Assembly (NCBI GenBank): GCA_037576195.1
Contig: CM075103.1
Coordinates: 21,080,001 to 21,144,000, forward strand
Reading direction: 5' to 3'
Length of the DNA stretch: 64,000 bases
Source of the DNA: Phytoseiulus persimilis
Taxonomy: Eukaryota; Arthropoda; Arachnida; Mesostigmata; Phytoseiidae
Shown: one piece after another, positions 44,815-55,876 of the stretch
Numbering within the stretch: position 1 is the stretch's first letter
Layout of the letters: every line of letters begins with the position of its first letter
The notes under the pieces: generated by a model
Seen by the model: only the letters and a program-made list of their open reading frames with translations
Database searches by the model: none
What the model was told of the DNA's origin: nothing
Made by a program: the position numbers and the translations under genes

Positions 44815-45378
44815 GAGGCCGGTGTCTTCCGGATGTGCCGAAATTTATCGCACCGAAAACCCGGAGTGCCGAAAAAAGCCTGTTGCAACGGGAACCCGTA
44901 GGGCCGAAAACCCTTTCTCTCGTTCCGATGGTCAAGCGAATCGAGCCAAGCTTCTATGCACGGCACAGGGTCTGAGAGACTGCTTTTGCTTGAGACAGGA
45001 ACTGTGTATCTGAATGATGCCCAATTGTTTCGTGCATATGACTTTCTTCACATATCCGGTATGTTATTGATCAGGAACTTACCCAGCTCAGCTCGCGAAC
45101 AAGTCGGGCATCCTTCTAGATACACCGATTCCACGATTCTCATGATTTGCTTGGTCTCTTTTTGCTCATCTGAGTGCAGTCTTTTGGACCCTGTGCTCCG
45201 CATAGAAGCTTAGCTGGGTCCACTCGACCATCAAAACGAGAGAAGGGGTTTTCGGCCCCACGGGATTTTTTTCCAGCCCTACGGGTTTTCGTTGCAACGG
45301 GCTTTTTCTTCGGCACTCCGGGTTTTCGATGCAATGAATTTCGGCACATCGGGTATGAACCTAGAGGCCACACCTCAC
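44815..45378. mobile_element. fold-back element with ~170-bp inverted ends and internal CCGAAAACCC repeats
   Basis: The left arm 44815-44985 reads GATGTGCCGAAATTTATCGC, ACCGAAAACCCGGAGTGCCG and CCGTAGGGCCGAAAACCC. The same series appears inverted at about 45172-45378. Within each arm a roughly 20-bp motif (GYGCCGAAAACCCG..) is repeated. It directly abuts the previous fold-back element. Confidence 0.8.
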
Positions 45379-45935
45379 TACCCGGGTGAAGTAGTTTCCC
45401 CTCCTGCCATGATTGACAAAAAAAAAAGAATAGGGATAGGACGATGGGTCACATGGCAGGCCCGCCTGAAAATGTCTGTCCAGTTATCTGGGAACTCCCG
45501 GCGAAGTTTATTCTGTTTGGAGAAGGGAATCCCGAAGCTCAACGGTGTACCGTCCATAGCCTGCTCCACGCTCATCTGGGACAAAAGTGTAGGAGATTTC
45601 CACTATCCTTTTGAATGAAGACTCTCTGGGTCTGTGGGGAACCCTGCACAAGGGATGCCTGGAGTTCCAGAGGAATCACGATAATCGAGAAAAATCTAGA
45701 AAAGAGAAATCATATAGTGAGCAGTATCGTAGGCTCCCAAGCTTGACTACTAGCCATCACTTCTGACATCACCAGGAATAGACGTAGAGTCAGTAACCTA
45801 GGCATGAAGTGAAGTCTTCCGACGACATCAGCGCGCTGAACAGCGACGATACGGGGATTCAGCTATCCCCATGTCAAGAGGATTGATGTTAGACGGAGCC
45901 GTCATTGTACCGACGAGAAACAGTACAAAATGTAA
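45379..45935. other. no gene recognised
   Basis: No recognisable coding sequence or repeat structure. Confidence 0.4.
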
Positions 45936-48032
45936 AATGGGATCAAACGACGAGCGAAATTTCGGAGAATGTGTATGCGAACATCTCTCGCCTGCCCGAG
46001 AATATTGAACTCAGCTGAAACGAAAATTCAAAGAATTCCCATATACAGTCCATTGCCCAGAGACTAACATCGTGTCCAAGTGGAAGCCGCCCCTTCTGGT
46101 CACTGACGAAAGCTATCCGCCAAAATTTCTCAACAAGTGCATTTCCACCTGTCTCCAAGCACGATGGTTCTCTTGCAACAACTCCCGAAGATGAGGCAAA
46201 CGCCCTCGCTGAGGTCTTCGCGGAAAATTCTGATCTTGATGCCGCCAATCAGATCCCTCCCCCTCTTTCTCGCGTACCACCATCCATGACTTCAATTCCG
46301 TTCAACCAGTCTTCGATCCGCGAAATTCTCAGTTCCCTCGATGTTTCTAAGGCTCCAGGCCCTGATGGTATCCCTGCAATAGTTCTCAAAAATTGCGCCC
46401 CGAACTGACTCCTATCCTCTGCAGACTTTTTTATCTGTCCTTCAATTCCGGCATCTCCCCAGATTGCTGGAAGCGTGACCTCGTCCAACCTATCCCCAAG
46501 AAGGGTGACCAATCCCTGCCCTCTAATTATCGTCCCATTTCACTTGTCTCTATTCTGTCCAAGGTTATGGAAAAAGCCATCAATGGCCAGCTCCTCTCCC
46601 ATCTCGAACAGTCCTCCCTCATTAGTGATGGTCAGTATGGCTTCCGAAGAGGCCGCTCCACTGGTGATCTTTTGCTCTATACAACCCACCTCTGGAACGA
46701 AAATATCGAAAAATACGGCGAGACTATTGCCGTTGCCCTTGATCTCTACAAGGCATTCGATAGAGTTTTGCATTCAGCTCTCCTCAACAAGCTCCCCTCC
46801 TTCGGAACCCAGCCGAAGCTCTGTAACTGGATCTCAAGTTTTCTCAGTCACCGCTCCATGGGGGTTATGGCCGATGGTGCTCTCTCCAGGTCTCACTTAT
46901 TGAATGCGGGCGTACCCCAGGGTTCAGTACTCTCTCCAACTCTCTTTCTGATGCATATCAATGATCTCCTCGTCCCCACCTCGAACCCCATCCACAGCTT
47001 TGCGGATGACAGTACGTTTCACGCTGGGTACTCTTTCAAAAAGTTCCCGTCCCCTGCCCAGACAAGCTCCTCTGAAACCACCATGCTAGACTCCCTCAAT
47101 TTCGATCTCCAAACAATTCCGAATGGGGGCTCAACCAATTTGGTCCAGTTCAATTCTCGAAAGACGCACTCTTTTCTCGAAGATAGCCCGGCCCACACCT
47201 CTCGACATTCCTTTCGATAACAACAAATTGACCCCCTCGCTGTCTTAATATTAGGCGTGTCCCTCTCTCCGAATCTCGAATGGCACTATCATATCGCAAC
47301 CATGGCTAAGTCAGCTTCCCAGAAGCTGGGCTTCCTTTGTCGAGCTAAGCGCTACTTTCCGCCCTCTCACCTCCTTTTGCTCTATAAAACCCAAATTCGT
47401 CCCACGCTCGAGTACTGCTCGCATGTATGGGGGAGCGCCGCTCCCTCTTCCCTTTCCATCCTCGATTCGATACAAAAGCGTGCTGTTCGCCTCATTGTTG
47501 ATGAGACCCTGTCCTCCTCCCTGGAAACCTTGTCTTTCCGACGCAAGGTCGCCGACCTCTGTCTATTCTACCGATACTTCCATGGAAGATGCTCAACTGA
47601 AATCTCTGCTCTCGTTCCTCCCTTTCGGCCCCCGTCCGTGTGACCAGACGTGCCGCCAAACAACACCCCTATTCTGTCCAACTATTCACTAATCGTTCTG
47701 CTCAGTTCGACTCTACCTTCTTCTCTCGCACATCTCGGCTTTGGAATGCCCTCCCCTCTCCAGCCTTCCCTCCAACCTACAATCCCAAACTCTTTCCAAC
47801 TTCTATCCTCCCGCATCTTCCAGATGATGAGCCATAGGTTTTTTTAGTGGGTTTATCCAAATTAGCCCCACACTCCAGTTGAATTTTCCATTCTCCTGGG
47901 TCGTGCGTAAATGCATTTTCCCTATGGCTCTCCTATCTTCTCTCATTCTCCTTTTTTTTCGCCTCGCAGTTTCTTTTGTGAACCACAGGGTCTTCCCTTT
48001 GTGAGCTGTTCAACAAAGAGAAAAAAAAAGCT
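45936..48032 (+). mobile_element. LINE-B, 5'-truncated jockey/CR1-group retrotransposon
   Basis: The element contains the RT and C-terminal domain of a non-LTR retrotransposon, a 3' UTR from 47838 and an A-run (AGAGAAAAAAAAAG, about 48019-48032) as probable tail. The endonuclease is missing, as expected for 5' truncation. Confidence 0.8.
45990..47837 (+). pseudogene. LINE-B reverse transcriptase
   Basis: The upstream frame ends SSLDVSKAPGPDGIPAIVLK at about 46390. After a one-base shift the 275-codon frame from 46393 has NYRPISLVSILSKVMEKAIN, QYGFRRGRSTGDLLLY, AVALDLYKAFDRVLHSALL with the first catalytic Asp, AGVPQGSVLSPTLFLMHIND and HSFADDSTFH with the catalytic ADD (near 46997). A second shift near 47215 leads to the C-terminal domain (LGVSLSPNLEWHYHIATMA; YKTQIRPTLEYCSHVWG; IQKRAVRLI) and a stop at 47837. 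The sequence resembles the RT of jockey-group elements such as BS. The frame errors show it is inactive, yet it is well preserved. Confidence 0.88.
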
Positions 48033-48524
48033 GAAACCTGAGTACAGCCACCAAAGGAGTTCCGTCGCTAGGAATAGCGAACAGACAACCTGAGCTGAAG
48101 GATGACTACTCGTTCAAGAAGAGGTATTGTTACCAACCGGATGGAACCTGGTTGGGAGGGGGGGGGGTACACACAAGGAAAAGCCGGAATTGGAGAAGGT
48201 AGCGAGCCGACTCCAAACGTACTTTCTCGGTCGGCTGGAAGGGAGACGCGATGGTGTCGGAAGTTCGACTGTGTGTATGTGTGAGAGATGCGCTTCGAGC
48301 TCTCCGACGGCTTCCACAGCCGGGAGAGGAGGAACCCGACGGCATCCCGAGAGAGCCGACCGAGAAGCGGTTCGGAGCCGGGGCTCTTTATTACGGGATT
48401 ATAGATGCCTACGATGCATCTCTCAGCATTCGTAACAGATATCGCATAACCCATGGAATGATGGGTTGAGAAAATGAGTCGGGAACATGAGATATTGGGT
48501 GAGTGCGAAAGTCCTGAGCGCTAA

Positions 48525-49490
48525 GCTTTGACAGCTTCCAGAGGTCGCAGAAAGATGATGAAACGCTTCAAAGACGCGGAGATCAGTCAGCTTTCAGATG
48601 CTATCGTCAGATTTTGTTCTGATTCAACAAACGGCGTGCCAACACCGACGGTATTGATGCAATGGTCGAAAATCGAGAAATCGCGATTTCTCGATTCAGT
48701 CGAAGCTTTCATTATGACCCCTGTTCTTTTTCGGAATCATAAAGTTCGTCGGAAATTGAGCTGTCTGGACGAAAAAATTGAGCGATTCGTCCTCGGAAGT
48801 ATGGGCCTTCTTTGAAAATGCTCCCGCTTGACCCTAAAACGAGCCAATTTGAGATGTCGCACAGCACATCTCAAAGCCAGGCTCAAAGCTCCGGAAACAT
48901 GTCATCTGATCCAATGCTTGGCTCTCAACCCATAGTTTCGGATTGCGAGTCGGAATCACAAACTTCAGTTCCGCTGGCTTAGCCGTCCCATGGCTGGCAC
49001 TGGAATGATTTTCCCTGGAAACTCTTATGAAGCCTAAAATTTGATCATATGACATGTTTTTGAAACCTTGAACCCGGCTTCAAGATGTGTTATGTAGTAT
49101 CTCAAATTGGCTCGTTCCTTGGGAGAGGCGGAGCATTTTCGAAGAACGCCCATATTTTTCCTATTCACTCAGCCTACATCGAGAGGGATAGAAATCGAAA
49201 CTCCCGAGGCCGATATCTCTGCTTGGCAGCCGCCGAGTCGCTCACTTTTTTCTTGAAACAGCTAGATTTAAGACAGAGATGATCCCGAAGAGAAAACAGG
49301 GGATCATGATCTCCGTTTCGCCGGAATCGAGAAATCGCGATTTCTCGATTCACTGGAACCGTCGGTATTGGCAGACCCTTTGTTCAATCAGAACAGAATC
49401 GGCATCTGGAAGCTGACTGAATTCCGCCTATTTTGAGTATTTTATCATCTTTCTGCGACTTCTAGAAGCGGAGTTATGAGCTGCCAAAGG
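48525..49490. mobile_element. fold-back element with ~370-420-bp arms (copy 1)
   Basis: The arms 48525 to about 48895 and about 49070 to 49490 are inverted. Both carry GTCGCAGAAAGATGAT, the perfect palindrome GAATCGAGAAATCGCGATTT with CTCGATTC, and CGAGCCAATTTGAGAT. A partial relative is at 20410-20600. No protein is recognisable. Confidence 0.8.
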
Positions 49491-49491
49491 G

Positions 49492-49499
49492 TCTAGCCC
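49492..49499. repeat. 8-bp target-site duplication of hAT MITE, left (copy 1)
   Basis: GTCTAGCC is repeated exactly at 49720-49727. Confidence 0.9.
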
Positions 49500-49719
49500 A
49501 GTGGTTCTCAAAGTGGTCGATATCGACCCCTGGAGGTCGATAGCCGATCTCCGGTTTACAGAGGTGATGCCGGGGTGTATTCGACCATATTCCTTGGCGT
49601 CCACGTAGGTGGATCAAGGGCATCAAGCGTCGTGGTCGACCCCTTGGGGGACGGCAGTCCATAATCTTCAACGAAGTCGCCTAGGGGGTCGATGGGGCAG
49701 TGGAGTTTGAGAACCACTG
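49500..49719. mobile_element. non-autonomous hAT MITE, 220 bp (copy 1)
   Basis: The terminal inverted repeats start CAGTGGTTCTCAAA at both ends, the classic Charlie-type hAT terminus. A perfect 8-bp duplication flanks it. It has no coding capacity. Confidence 0.93.
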
Positions 49720-50341
49720 GTCTAGCCGGTTAGGTGCCCCACCTCGACGGGTTCTCCTAAAAACGGCAGGATCGTTTTCCCTATGTGAAAGAACGGATTC
49801 CCGAAGTTTCCAGTCTTTCCCGTTACCTAGATCCAAATCTAGTAACATTAATCAAAAATAGTTCATTTTATTCCGCATGGTCAAGAGCAAACTTGAAATC
49901 GTTATATATCGAGAGTCGGACGAACGACAACTTTTTGGGAAGCTCTATTCGAGGGCTATCTTTTTATATAGCCAGTGATTTCCAGTGATTAGATCGCATG
50001 ATTTCAAAGGGGTTAGAAGTCGAGAGTTTCTCAATTAAGATGGTTTTTGCCCTTCCCGTGGCCGGCCAAGAATCGGCGAGAACCAGAATTTAGCCCCAAG
50101 TGCCTTTTTCCCTTTCAATAAGTTTCATCTTAATCGCTCCGAGTAAGTGACCGACAAGACCCCTCTTTGACTTTGGAGAACGGAAATTCGAACTAAACGA
50201 GCTTGAAACGTTCAGAAGACTGCAGGAAAACGCTGAGCCATATCCGGGAGTTTATTTTTTCCTCCTTCATTTTCTCTCCTGAGGGGTCCTGAAGCCGAGA
50301 GATCGCTTTCTTCCGATCTTCACTCGGGATCAGCAAACGAT

Positions 50342-50590
50342 GTGACGATCGTGAGGGCTGTCTTGAGGAACCTTCATCTCTCAGTACTCCTGGGACCGAA
50401 CGACGCTCTGGTCGTCGACTGTGGATTCAGAGACTCGGTGGACTTCATGCAAAGTCTCGGATTCCAAGTTTTCATACCAGGCATGAAAGGGAAGAGGAAG
50501 CAGTTGCCGCACAACGAAGCCAACGCCCCCGGCTTGGTGACGAAGACCTGGTGTATTGTTGAAGCAGTACAAGGCCGAATCGCTGAAATC
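50342..50590 (+). pseudogene. DDE_Tnp_4 transposase C-terminal remnant, left arm (copy 1)
   Basis: The frame reads DALVVDCGFRDSVDFMQSLG, then KGKRKQLPHNEANAPGLVTK and IVEAVQGRI. In DDE_Tnp_4 (Harbinger/ISL2EU-type) transposases the corresponding blocks are D-x-x-V-x-D-R-G-F-R with a catalytic Asp, K-K-Q-L-x-x-x-E-A-N-x-x-R-x-V-T-K, and V-E-x-x-N-G-R-I with the Glu. Only the C-terminal third survives. The inverted arm carries a second copy of the same block. Confidence 0.75.
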
Positions 50591-50900
50591 GCCGAAACGG
50601 TACAACGGTATTTTCTGGATACACAAGGACTCGGCAGATGGTTTGGGCTTTCGGAAGCATCTTGTTGTCGACGACGTTGTGCAGGAGTTTGTACCGTTGA
50701 GAGACTCGGCCGTGTCCGGCTTCAACAATCCACCGGACCTTCGTCACCAGGCTGGAGGCGTTGGCTCAGTTGTGCGACAGGTGATCCCTTTTCTCTTTCA
50801 AGGTTGGTATGAAAACTTGGAATCCGAGACTTTGCATGAAGTCCACGGAGTGAGTACAGAGCGTTGTTCGGTCTCAGGAGGGACGAGAGAGCAGGGTTCC
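50560..50900 (-). pseudogene. DDE_Tnp_4 transposase C-terminal remnant, right arm (copy 1)
   Basis: On the minus strand the frame reads TKVRWIVEAGHGRVSQRYKL and LLHNVVDNKMLPKA, with the upstream Asp block visible only in another frame (RGLHAKSRIPSFHTNLERE). It is the mirror copy of the plus-strand block at 50342-50590 and continues further towards the C-terminus through the centre of the palindrome. Confidence 0.72.
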
Positions 50901-51599
50901 TCAAGACAGCCCCAACGATCGCCGCATCGTTTGCCGAACGAAAAATCGAACGAAAGCGATCTTGAGGGTTGGGGATCCCTCAGGAAAGGAAATGGGGGAG
51001 AAAAAAAACTCCCGGATGTGGCTCAGGGATTTTTGCAGTATTTTGAACGTTTCAAGCGCGTTTGGGTCGAATTCCCGGACCTCAAAGTCGAAGAGGGGTC
51101 TGGTCGGTTACTTCCTCGGAGCGATAACTCCAAAGACTAAGGTTCGATTTGGATGAGTTTTCCTGAGTAAGAAGAGGGAATTCGGGGCTCAATTCTGGTT
51201 TTCGCGGATTCTTGGCAGGCCACAGGGTATTAACTATCTAAATTGAGAAACTCTCAATTTTCAATGCTTTTCAAATCATGCTATCTGATCACTGGCTATA
51301 TGGAAAGATAGCCCTCGAAGGGAGCTTTCCAAAAAGTTCGACGCTGTACGCCCAGCGGTTCTCGAGATATAATGATTCTGAGTTTGCTCTGGACCATGGG
51401 GATTGAAATGAACCATTTTTATTCAATCTCAATAGATTTGGAGAAAGGTAACGTAAAAGGCTGAAAGCTTCGGGTACACGTTTTTTCACATAGGGAACAC
51501 GGTCCTGCTGTTTTCAGGGAGATCCATCAAGGTGGGGCTCCTAACCCTACCTCATCCGGCTAGACCTTTTCAGCGCTCAGAACTTTTGCACGCACCCAA

Positions 51600-52260
51600 T
51601 ACTTCTATATTCTCGACCCATGAGAGAACTCCGCGAGAAGGGGCTTTTCCAATATATTTCCCGCAGCCCTGTCATAGTGAGAAGCCTACATTGTGAGCGT
51701 CAGTGTGAAGCTCCAAGAATCCTCCCCACTGAAAGAATTCAAGAGCCAAGTCTCTAGAGAATAAGAGCACTGATTCAAAGTTCTTCATAGTTCCTGAGAG
51801 TCTTCATCCGAAGTCATAATGGAAATCTCCGAAGGAAAGTCCGCTACGCAGGGTTTCCCAGAGAGCCCTTGCTCAATCCGCGCCAGAAGTCGCATCGGCA
51901 AGCAGTCAGATACAGGCAACATCCAAGATTTATTCGGTTGCCTCGGAAGATTGCGAAACCGGACATTCTCTCCGAAAAAGGGAGAAATCGGACAAAGACA
52001 TGTCCGGTAAATTGCGGGCTCTAGTCATATGTCTACATGCTCCCGAATTTCCATGAGTCTCTCTCACTGCGGGGCAGGGATAAACAATCAAAAAGGAAGA
52101 AAAACACGGGAGTACGAAGAATCGGAATAACAGAAAAACTACAACGAATCCGAGGAATTGGTAAAGAAATTCGGAATCTTCGACCTCGACTTACCACAGT
52201 CGAGCTGCCAACTTCTTTGTTACGCGAATTTCTTCTTTTCGTCGGGCAGAGTAGTCAGTA
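51600..52260. other. no gene recognised (copy 1)
   Basis: No coding sequence seen. CCGGACA motifs at 51955-52012 (CCGGACATTCTCTCCGAAAA; GGACAAAGACATGTCCGG) relate this stretch to repeats at 15.3 and 38.4 kb. Confidence 0.4.
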
Positions 52261-52265
52261 GGCTT

Positions 52266-52337
52266 TGCAGCGGTTATCAACCGCCATAACCGCGAGAAAA
52301 TTGCGGTTATAACCGCATTTAACCGCAAGGCGGTAAT
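52266..52337. repeat. GCGGTTAT inverted motif cluster (copy 1)
   Basis: Six or more copies of GCGGTTA in both orientations lie within 70 bp (GCGGTTATCAACCGCCATAA through GCGGTTATAACCGC). Clusters like this occur near ends of hAT-type elements. Confidence 0.6.
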
Positions 52338-52494
52338 CACTCAGGCGGAGTTGAGATATAGAGTGAGATATAGAGTTTTGCCTTGAGAATGGAACAGAAA
52401 CGAGCTGAAAGACATGAAAGTTGCTTCCAGCATTCAGATAGGCAGAGCGAATGTGTAGAGGCGCTGCTCAATGGAAATGTGGTCGGATTAAATT

Positions 52495-53000
52495 TGAGCT
52501 GGATCGTTGGTCACGATGAGACGATCGACTCCGGTGGGCACATTTGCTCGTGAAACCAGTGACATCTTGTAAGATGGTTCCCGTCAGACGCACATCGTAC
52601 TCGCTACCGGAATGAGGACCCGACCAGTGATTTTACCTCGAGGTCTCACACACCAGCTGCAGCCTCTTGATGTTTCCATAAGTAAGCCGTTCAAGGATTC
52701 CATGGAAGAGCATCGAAGGCGGTGGATTCAATCTTCCAAGGCGGAGCTCTGCGCTTTCGGTTAGATCAAGAAACCAAGCACAGCAGAAATCGTTGTGCGG
52801 GTTGCAGAAAGAATCATGACGAAGGATCTCCTATGCACTGGAAAGAACCGAGGGCGACACCTTGTTGGAAGTTGGCGACGATGATCTCGGAGCCGAAAGC
52901 AGCGACTCGGATTCGGAAGATCTATGCAGAAACAGCTCAAGTGAGGACCTAGAGGAGAGCATTGACAACCTACGACTGATACCAACGAAAAGCTCAAGAA
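52495..53000 (+). pseudogene. pogo/Tigger transposase C-terminal remnant (copy 1)
   Basis: Around 52655-52830 one frame reads HQLQPLDVSISKPFKDSMEE, then RRRWIQSSKAELCAFG, a TAG, and IKKPSTAEIVVRVAERIMTK. This is the LQPLDVSxNKPFKD..W block and the IKKPS helix of Tigger-type DDE_1 transposases. An acidic Ser-rich tail follows in a different frame. A more diverged relative is at 23930-24470, in the same orientation. Confidence 0.75.
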
Positions 53001-54475
53001 CCATCACGATGAACTACAGGGAAGTCCATTGAGGACACTGTGAGCATTGTAATGATATCAGGCTCGAGCAAAAGTGAATCCGCTCAGGTCGGTTCCGATG
53101 TTATTTCTATCGCAATCATTCACCATCACTTTCCATCGACTTGGAGCCACTGGTGATTGGTGGAAGAGTCCATCTAGACCGCAACTACTTCTTTCGAGAC
53201 GCTCTACCCCTTCGTGGGGAGACGCGATGGTGTCGGAAGTTCGACTGTGTGTATGTGTGAGAGATGCGCTTCGAGCTCTCCGACGGCTTCCACAGCCGGG
53301 AGAGGAGGAACCCGACGGCATCCCGAGAGAGCCGACCGAGAAGCGGTTCGGAGCCGGGGCTCTTTATTACGGGATTATAGATGCCTACGATGCATCTCTC
53401 AGCATTCGTAACAGATATCGCATAACCCATGGAATGATGGGTTGAGAAAATGAGTCGGGAACATGAGATATTGGGTGAGTGCGAAAGTCCTGAGCGCTAA
53501 GCTTTGACAGCTTCCAGAGGTCGCAGAAAGATGATGAAACGCTTCAAAGACGCGGAGATCAGTCAGCTTTCAGATGCTATCGTCAGATTTTGTTCTGATT
53601 CAACAAACGGCGTGCCAACACCGACGGTATTGATGCAATGGTCGAAAATCGAGAAATCGCGATTTCTCGATTCAGTCGAAGCTTTCATTATGACCCCTGT
53701 TCTTTTTCGGAATCATAAAGTTCGTCGGAAATTGAGCTGTCTGGACGAAAAAATTGAGCGATTCGTCCTCGGAAGTATGGGCCTTCTTTGAAAATGCTCC
53801 CGCTTGACCCTAAAACGAGCCAATTTGAGATGTCGCACAGCACATCTCAAAGCCAGGCTCAAAGCTCCGGAAACATGTCATCTGATCCAATGCTTGGCTC
53901 TCAACCCATAGTTTCGGATTGCGAGTCGGAATCACAAACTTCAGTTCCGCTGGCTTAGCCGTCCCATGGCTGGCACTGGAATGATTTTCCCTGGAAACTC
54001 TTATGAAGCCTAAAATTTGATCATATGACATGTTTTTGAAACCTTGAACCCGGCTTCAAGATGTGTTATGTAGTATCTCAAATTGGCTCGTTCCTTGGGA
54101 GAGGCGGAGCATTTTCGAAGAACGCCCATATTTTTCCTATTCACTCAGCCTACATCGAGAGGGATAGAAATCGAAACTCCCGAGGCCGATATCTCTGCTT
54201 GGCAGCCGCCGAGTCGCTCACTTTTTTCTTGAAACAGCTAGATTTAAGACAGAGATGATCCCGAAGAGAAAACAGGGGATCATGATCTCCGTTTCGCCGG
54301 AATCGAGAAATCGCGATTTCTCGATTCACTGGAACCGTCGGTATTGGCAGACCCTTTGTTCAATCAGAACAGAATCGGCATCTGGAAGCTGACTGAATTC
54401 CGCCTATTTTGAGTATTTTATCATCTTTCTGCGACTTCTAGAAGCGGAGTTATGAGCTGCCAAAGGGTCTAGCCC

Positions 54476-54695
54476 AGTGGTTCTCAAAGTGGTCGATATC
54501 GACCCCTGGAGGTCGATAGCCGATCTCCGGTTTACAGAGGTGATGCCGGGGTGTATTCGACCATATTCCTTGGCGTCCACGTAGGTGGATCAAGGGCATC
54601 AAGCGTCGTGGTCGACCCCTTGGGGGACGGCAGTCCATAATCTTCAACGAAGTCGCCTAGGGGGTCGATGGGGCAGTGGAGTTTGAGAACCACTG
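54476..54695. mobile_element. non-autonomous hAT MITE, 220 bp (copy 2)
   Basis: Copy of 49500-49719 with the same 8-bp duplication. Since the MITE is shared at the same place, it inserted before the tandem duplication. Confidence 0.93.
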
Positions 54696-55317
54696 GTCTA
54701 GCCGGTTAGGTGCCCCACCTCGACGGGTTCTCCTAAAAACGGCAGGATCGTTTTCCCTATGTGAAAGAACGGATTCCCGAAGTTTCCAGTCTTTCCCGTT
54801 ACCTAGATCCAAATCTAGTAACATTAATCAAAAATAGTTCATTTTATTCCGCATGGTCAAGAGCAAACTTGAAATCGTTATATATCGAGAGTCGGACGAA
54901 CGACAACTTTTTGGGAAGCTCTATTCGAGGGCTATCTTTTTATATAGCCAGTGATTTCCAGTGATTAGATCGCATGATTTCAAAGGGGTTAGAAGTCGAG
55001 AGTTTCTCAATTAAGATGGTTTTTGCCCTTCCCGTGGCCGGCCAAGAATCGGCGAGAACCAGAATTTAGCCCCAAGTGCCTTTTTCCCTTTCAATAAGTT
55101 TCATCTTAATCGCTCCGAGTAAGTGACCGACAAGACCCCTCTTTGACTTTGGAGAACGGAAATTCGAACTAAACGAGCTTGAAACGTTCAGAAGACTGCA
55201 GGAAAACGCTGAGCCATATCCGGGAGTTTATTTTTTCCTCCTTCATTTTCTCTCCTGAGGGGTCCTGAAGCCGAGAGATCGCTTTCTTCCGATCTTCACT
55301 CGGGATCAGCAAACGAT

Positions 55318-55876
55318 GTGACGATCGTGAGGGCTGTCTTGAGGAACCTTCATCTCTCAGTACTCCTGGGACCGAACGACGCTCTGGTCGTCGACTGTGG
55401 ATTCAGAGACTCGGTGGACTTCATGCAAAGTCTCGGATTCCAAGTTTTCATACCAGGCATGAAAGGGAAGAGGAAGCAGTTGCCGCACAACGAAGCCAAC
55501 GCCCCCGGCTTGGTGACGAAGACCTGGTGTATTGTTGAAGCAGTACAAGGCCGAATCGCTGAAATCGCCGAAACGGTACAACGGTATTTTCTGGATACAC
55601 AAGGACTCGGCAGATGGTTTGGGCTTTCGGAAGCATCTTGTTGTCGACGACGTTGTGCAGGAGTTTGTACCGTTGAGAGACTCGGCCGTGTCCGGCTTCA
55701 ACAATCCACCGGACCTTCGTCACCAGGCTGGAGGCGTTGGCTCAGTTGTGCGACAGGTGATCCCTTTTCTCTTTCAAGGTTGGTATGAAAACTTGGAATC
55801 CGAGACTTTGCATGAAGTCCACGGAGTGAGTACAGAGCGTTGTTCGGTCTCAGGAGGGACGAGAGAGCAGGGTTCC
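55318..55876. pseudogene. DDE_Tnp_4 remnants, inverted pair (copy 2)
   Basis: Copy of the plus-strand block 50342-50590 and the minus-strand block 50560-50900. Confidence 0.72.

Larger units (their letters stand above)
48495..51599. mobile_element. palindromic element with mariner-like ends (copy 1)
   Basis: The ends read TTGGGTGAGTGCGAAAGTCC then TGAGCGCT on the left and, reversed, TTGGGTGCGTGCAAAAGTTC then TGAGCGCT on the right, with TA on both sides. Long inverted arms continue inward (49720 to about 50585 against about 50690 to 51566). The left arm is interrupted by the fold-back element and the hAT MITE. Removing both restores GAGCGCTAA|GGTCTAGCC, as found in the right arm (GAGCGCTGAAAAGGTCTAGC). 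Confidence 0.75.
48241..53215 (+). repeat. 4975-bp tandem duplication, copy 1
   Basis: GGGAGACGCGATGGTGTCGG begins this unit at 48241 and the next at 53217. The unit ends CTACCCCTTCGT at 53215 and again at 58191. One extra G (53216) lies at the junction. Every open frame compared is identical between the copies, so divergence is close to zero. Confidence 0.95.

Noticed and set aside
50556..51140. 194-codon plus-strand ORF
   Set aside because: It is the antisense of the right-arm DDE_Tnp_4 remnant and runs into non-coding sequence.
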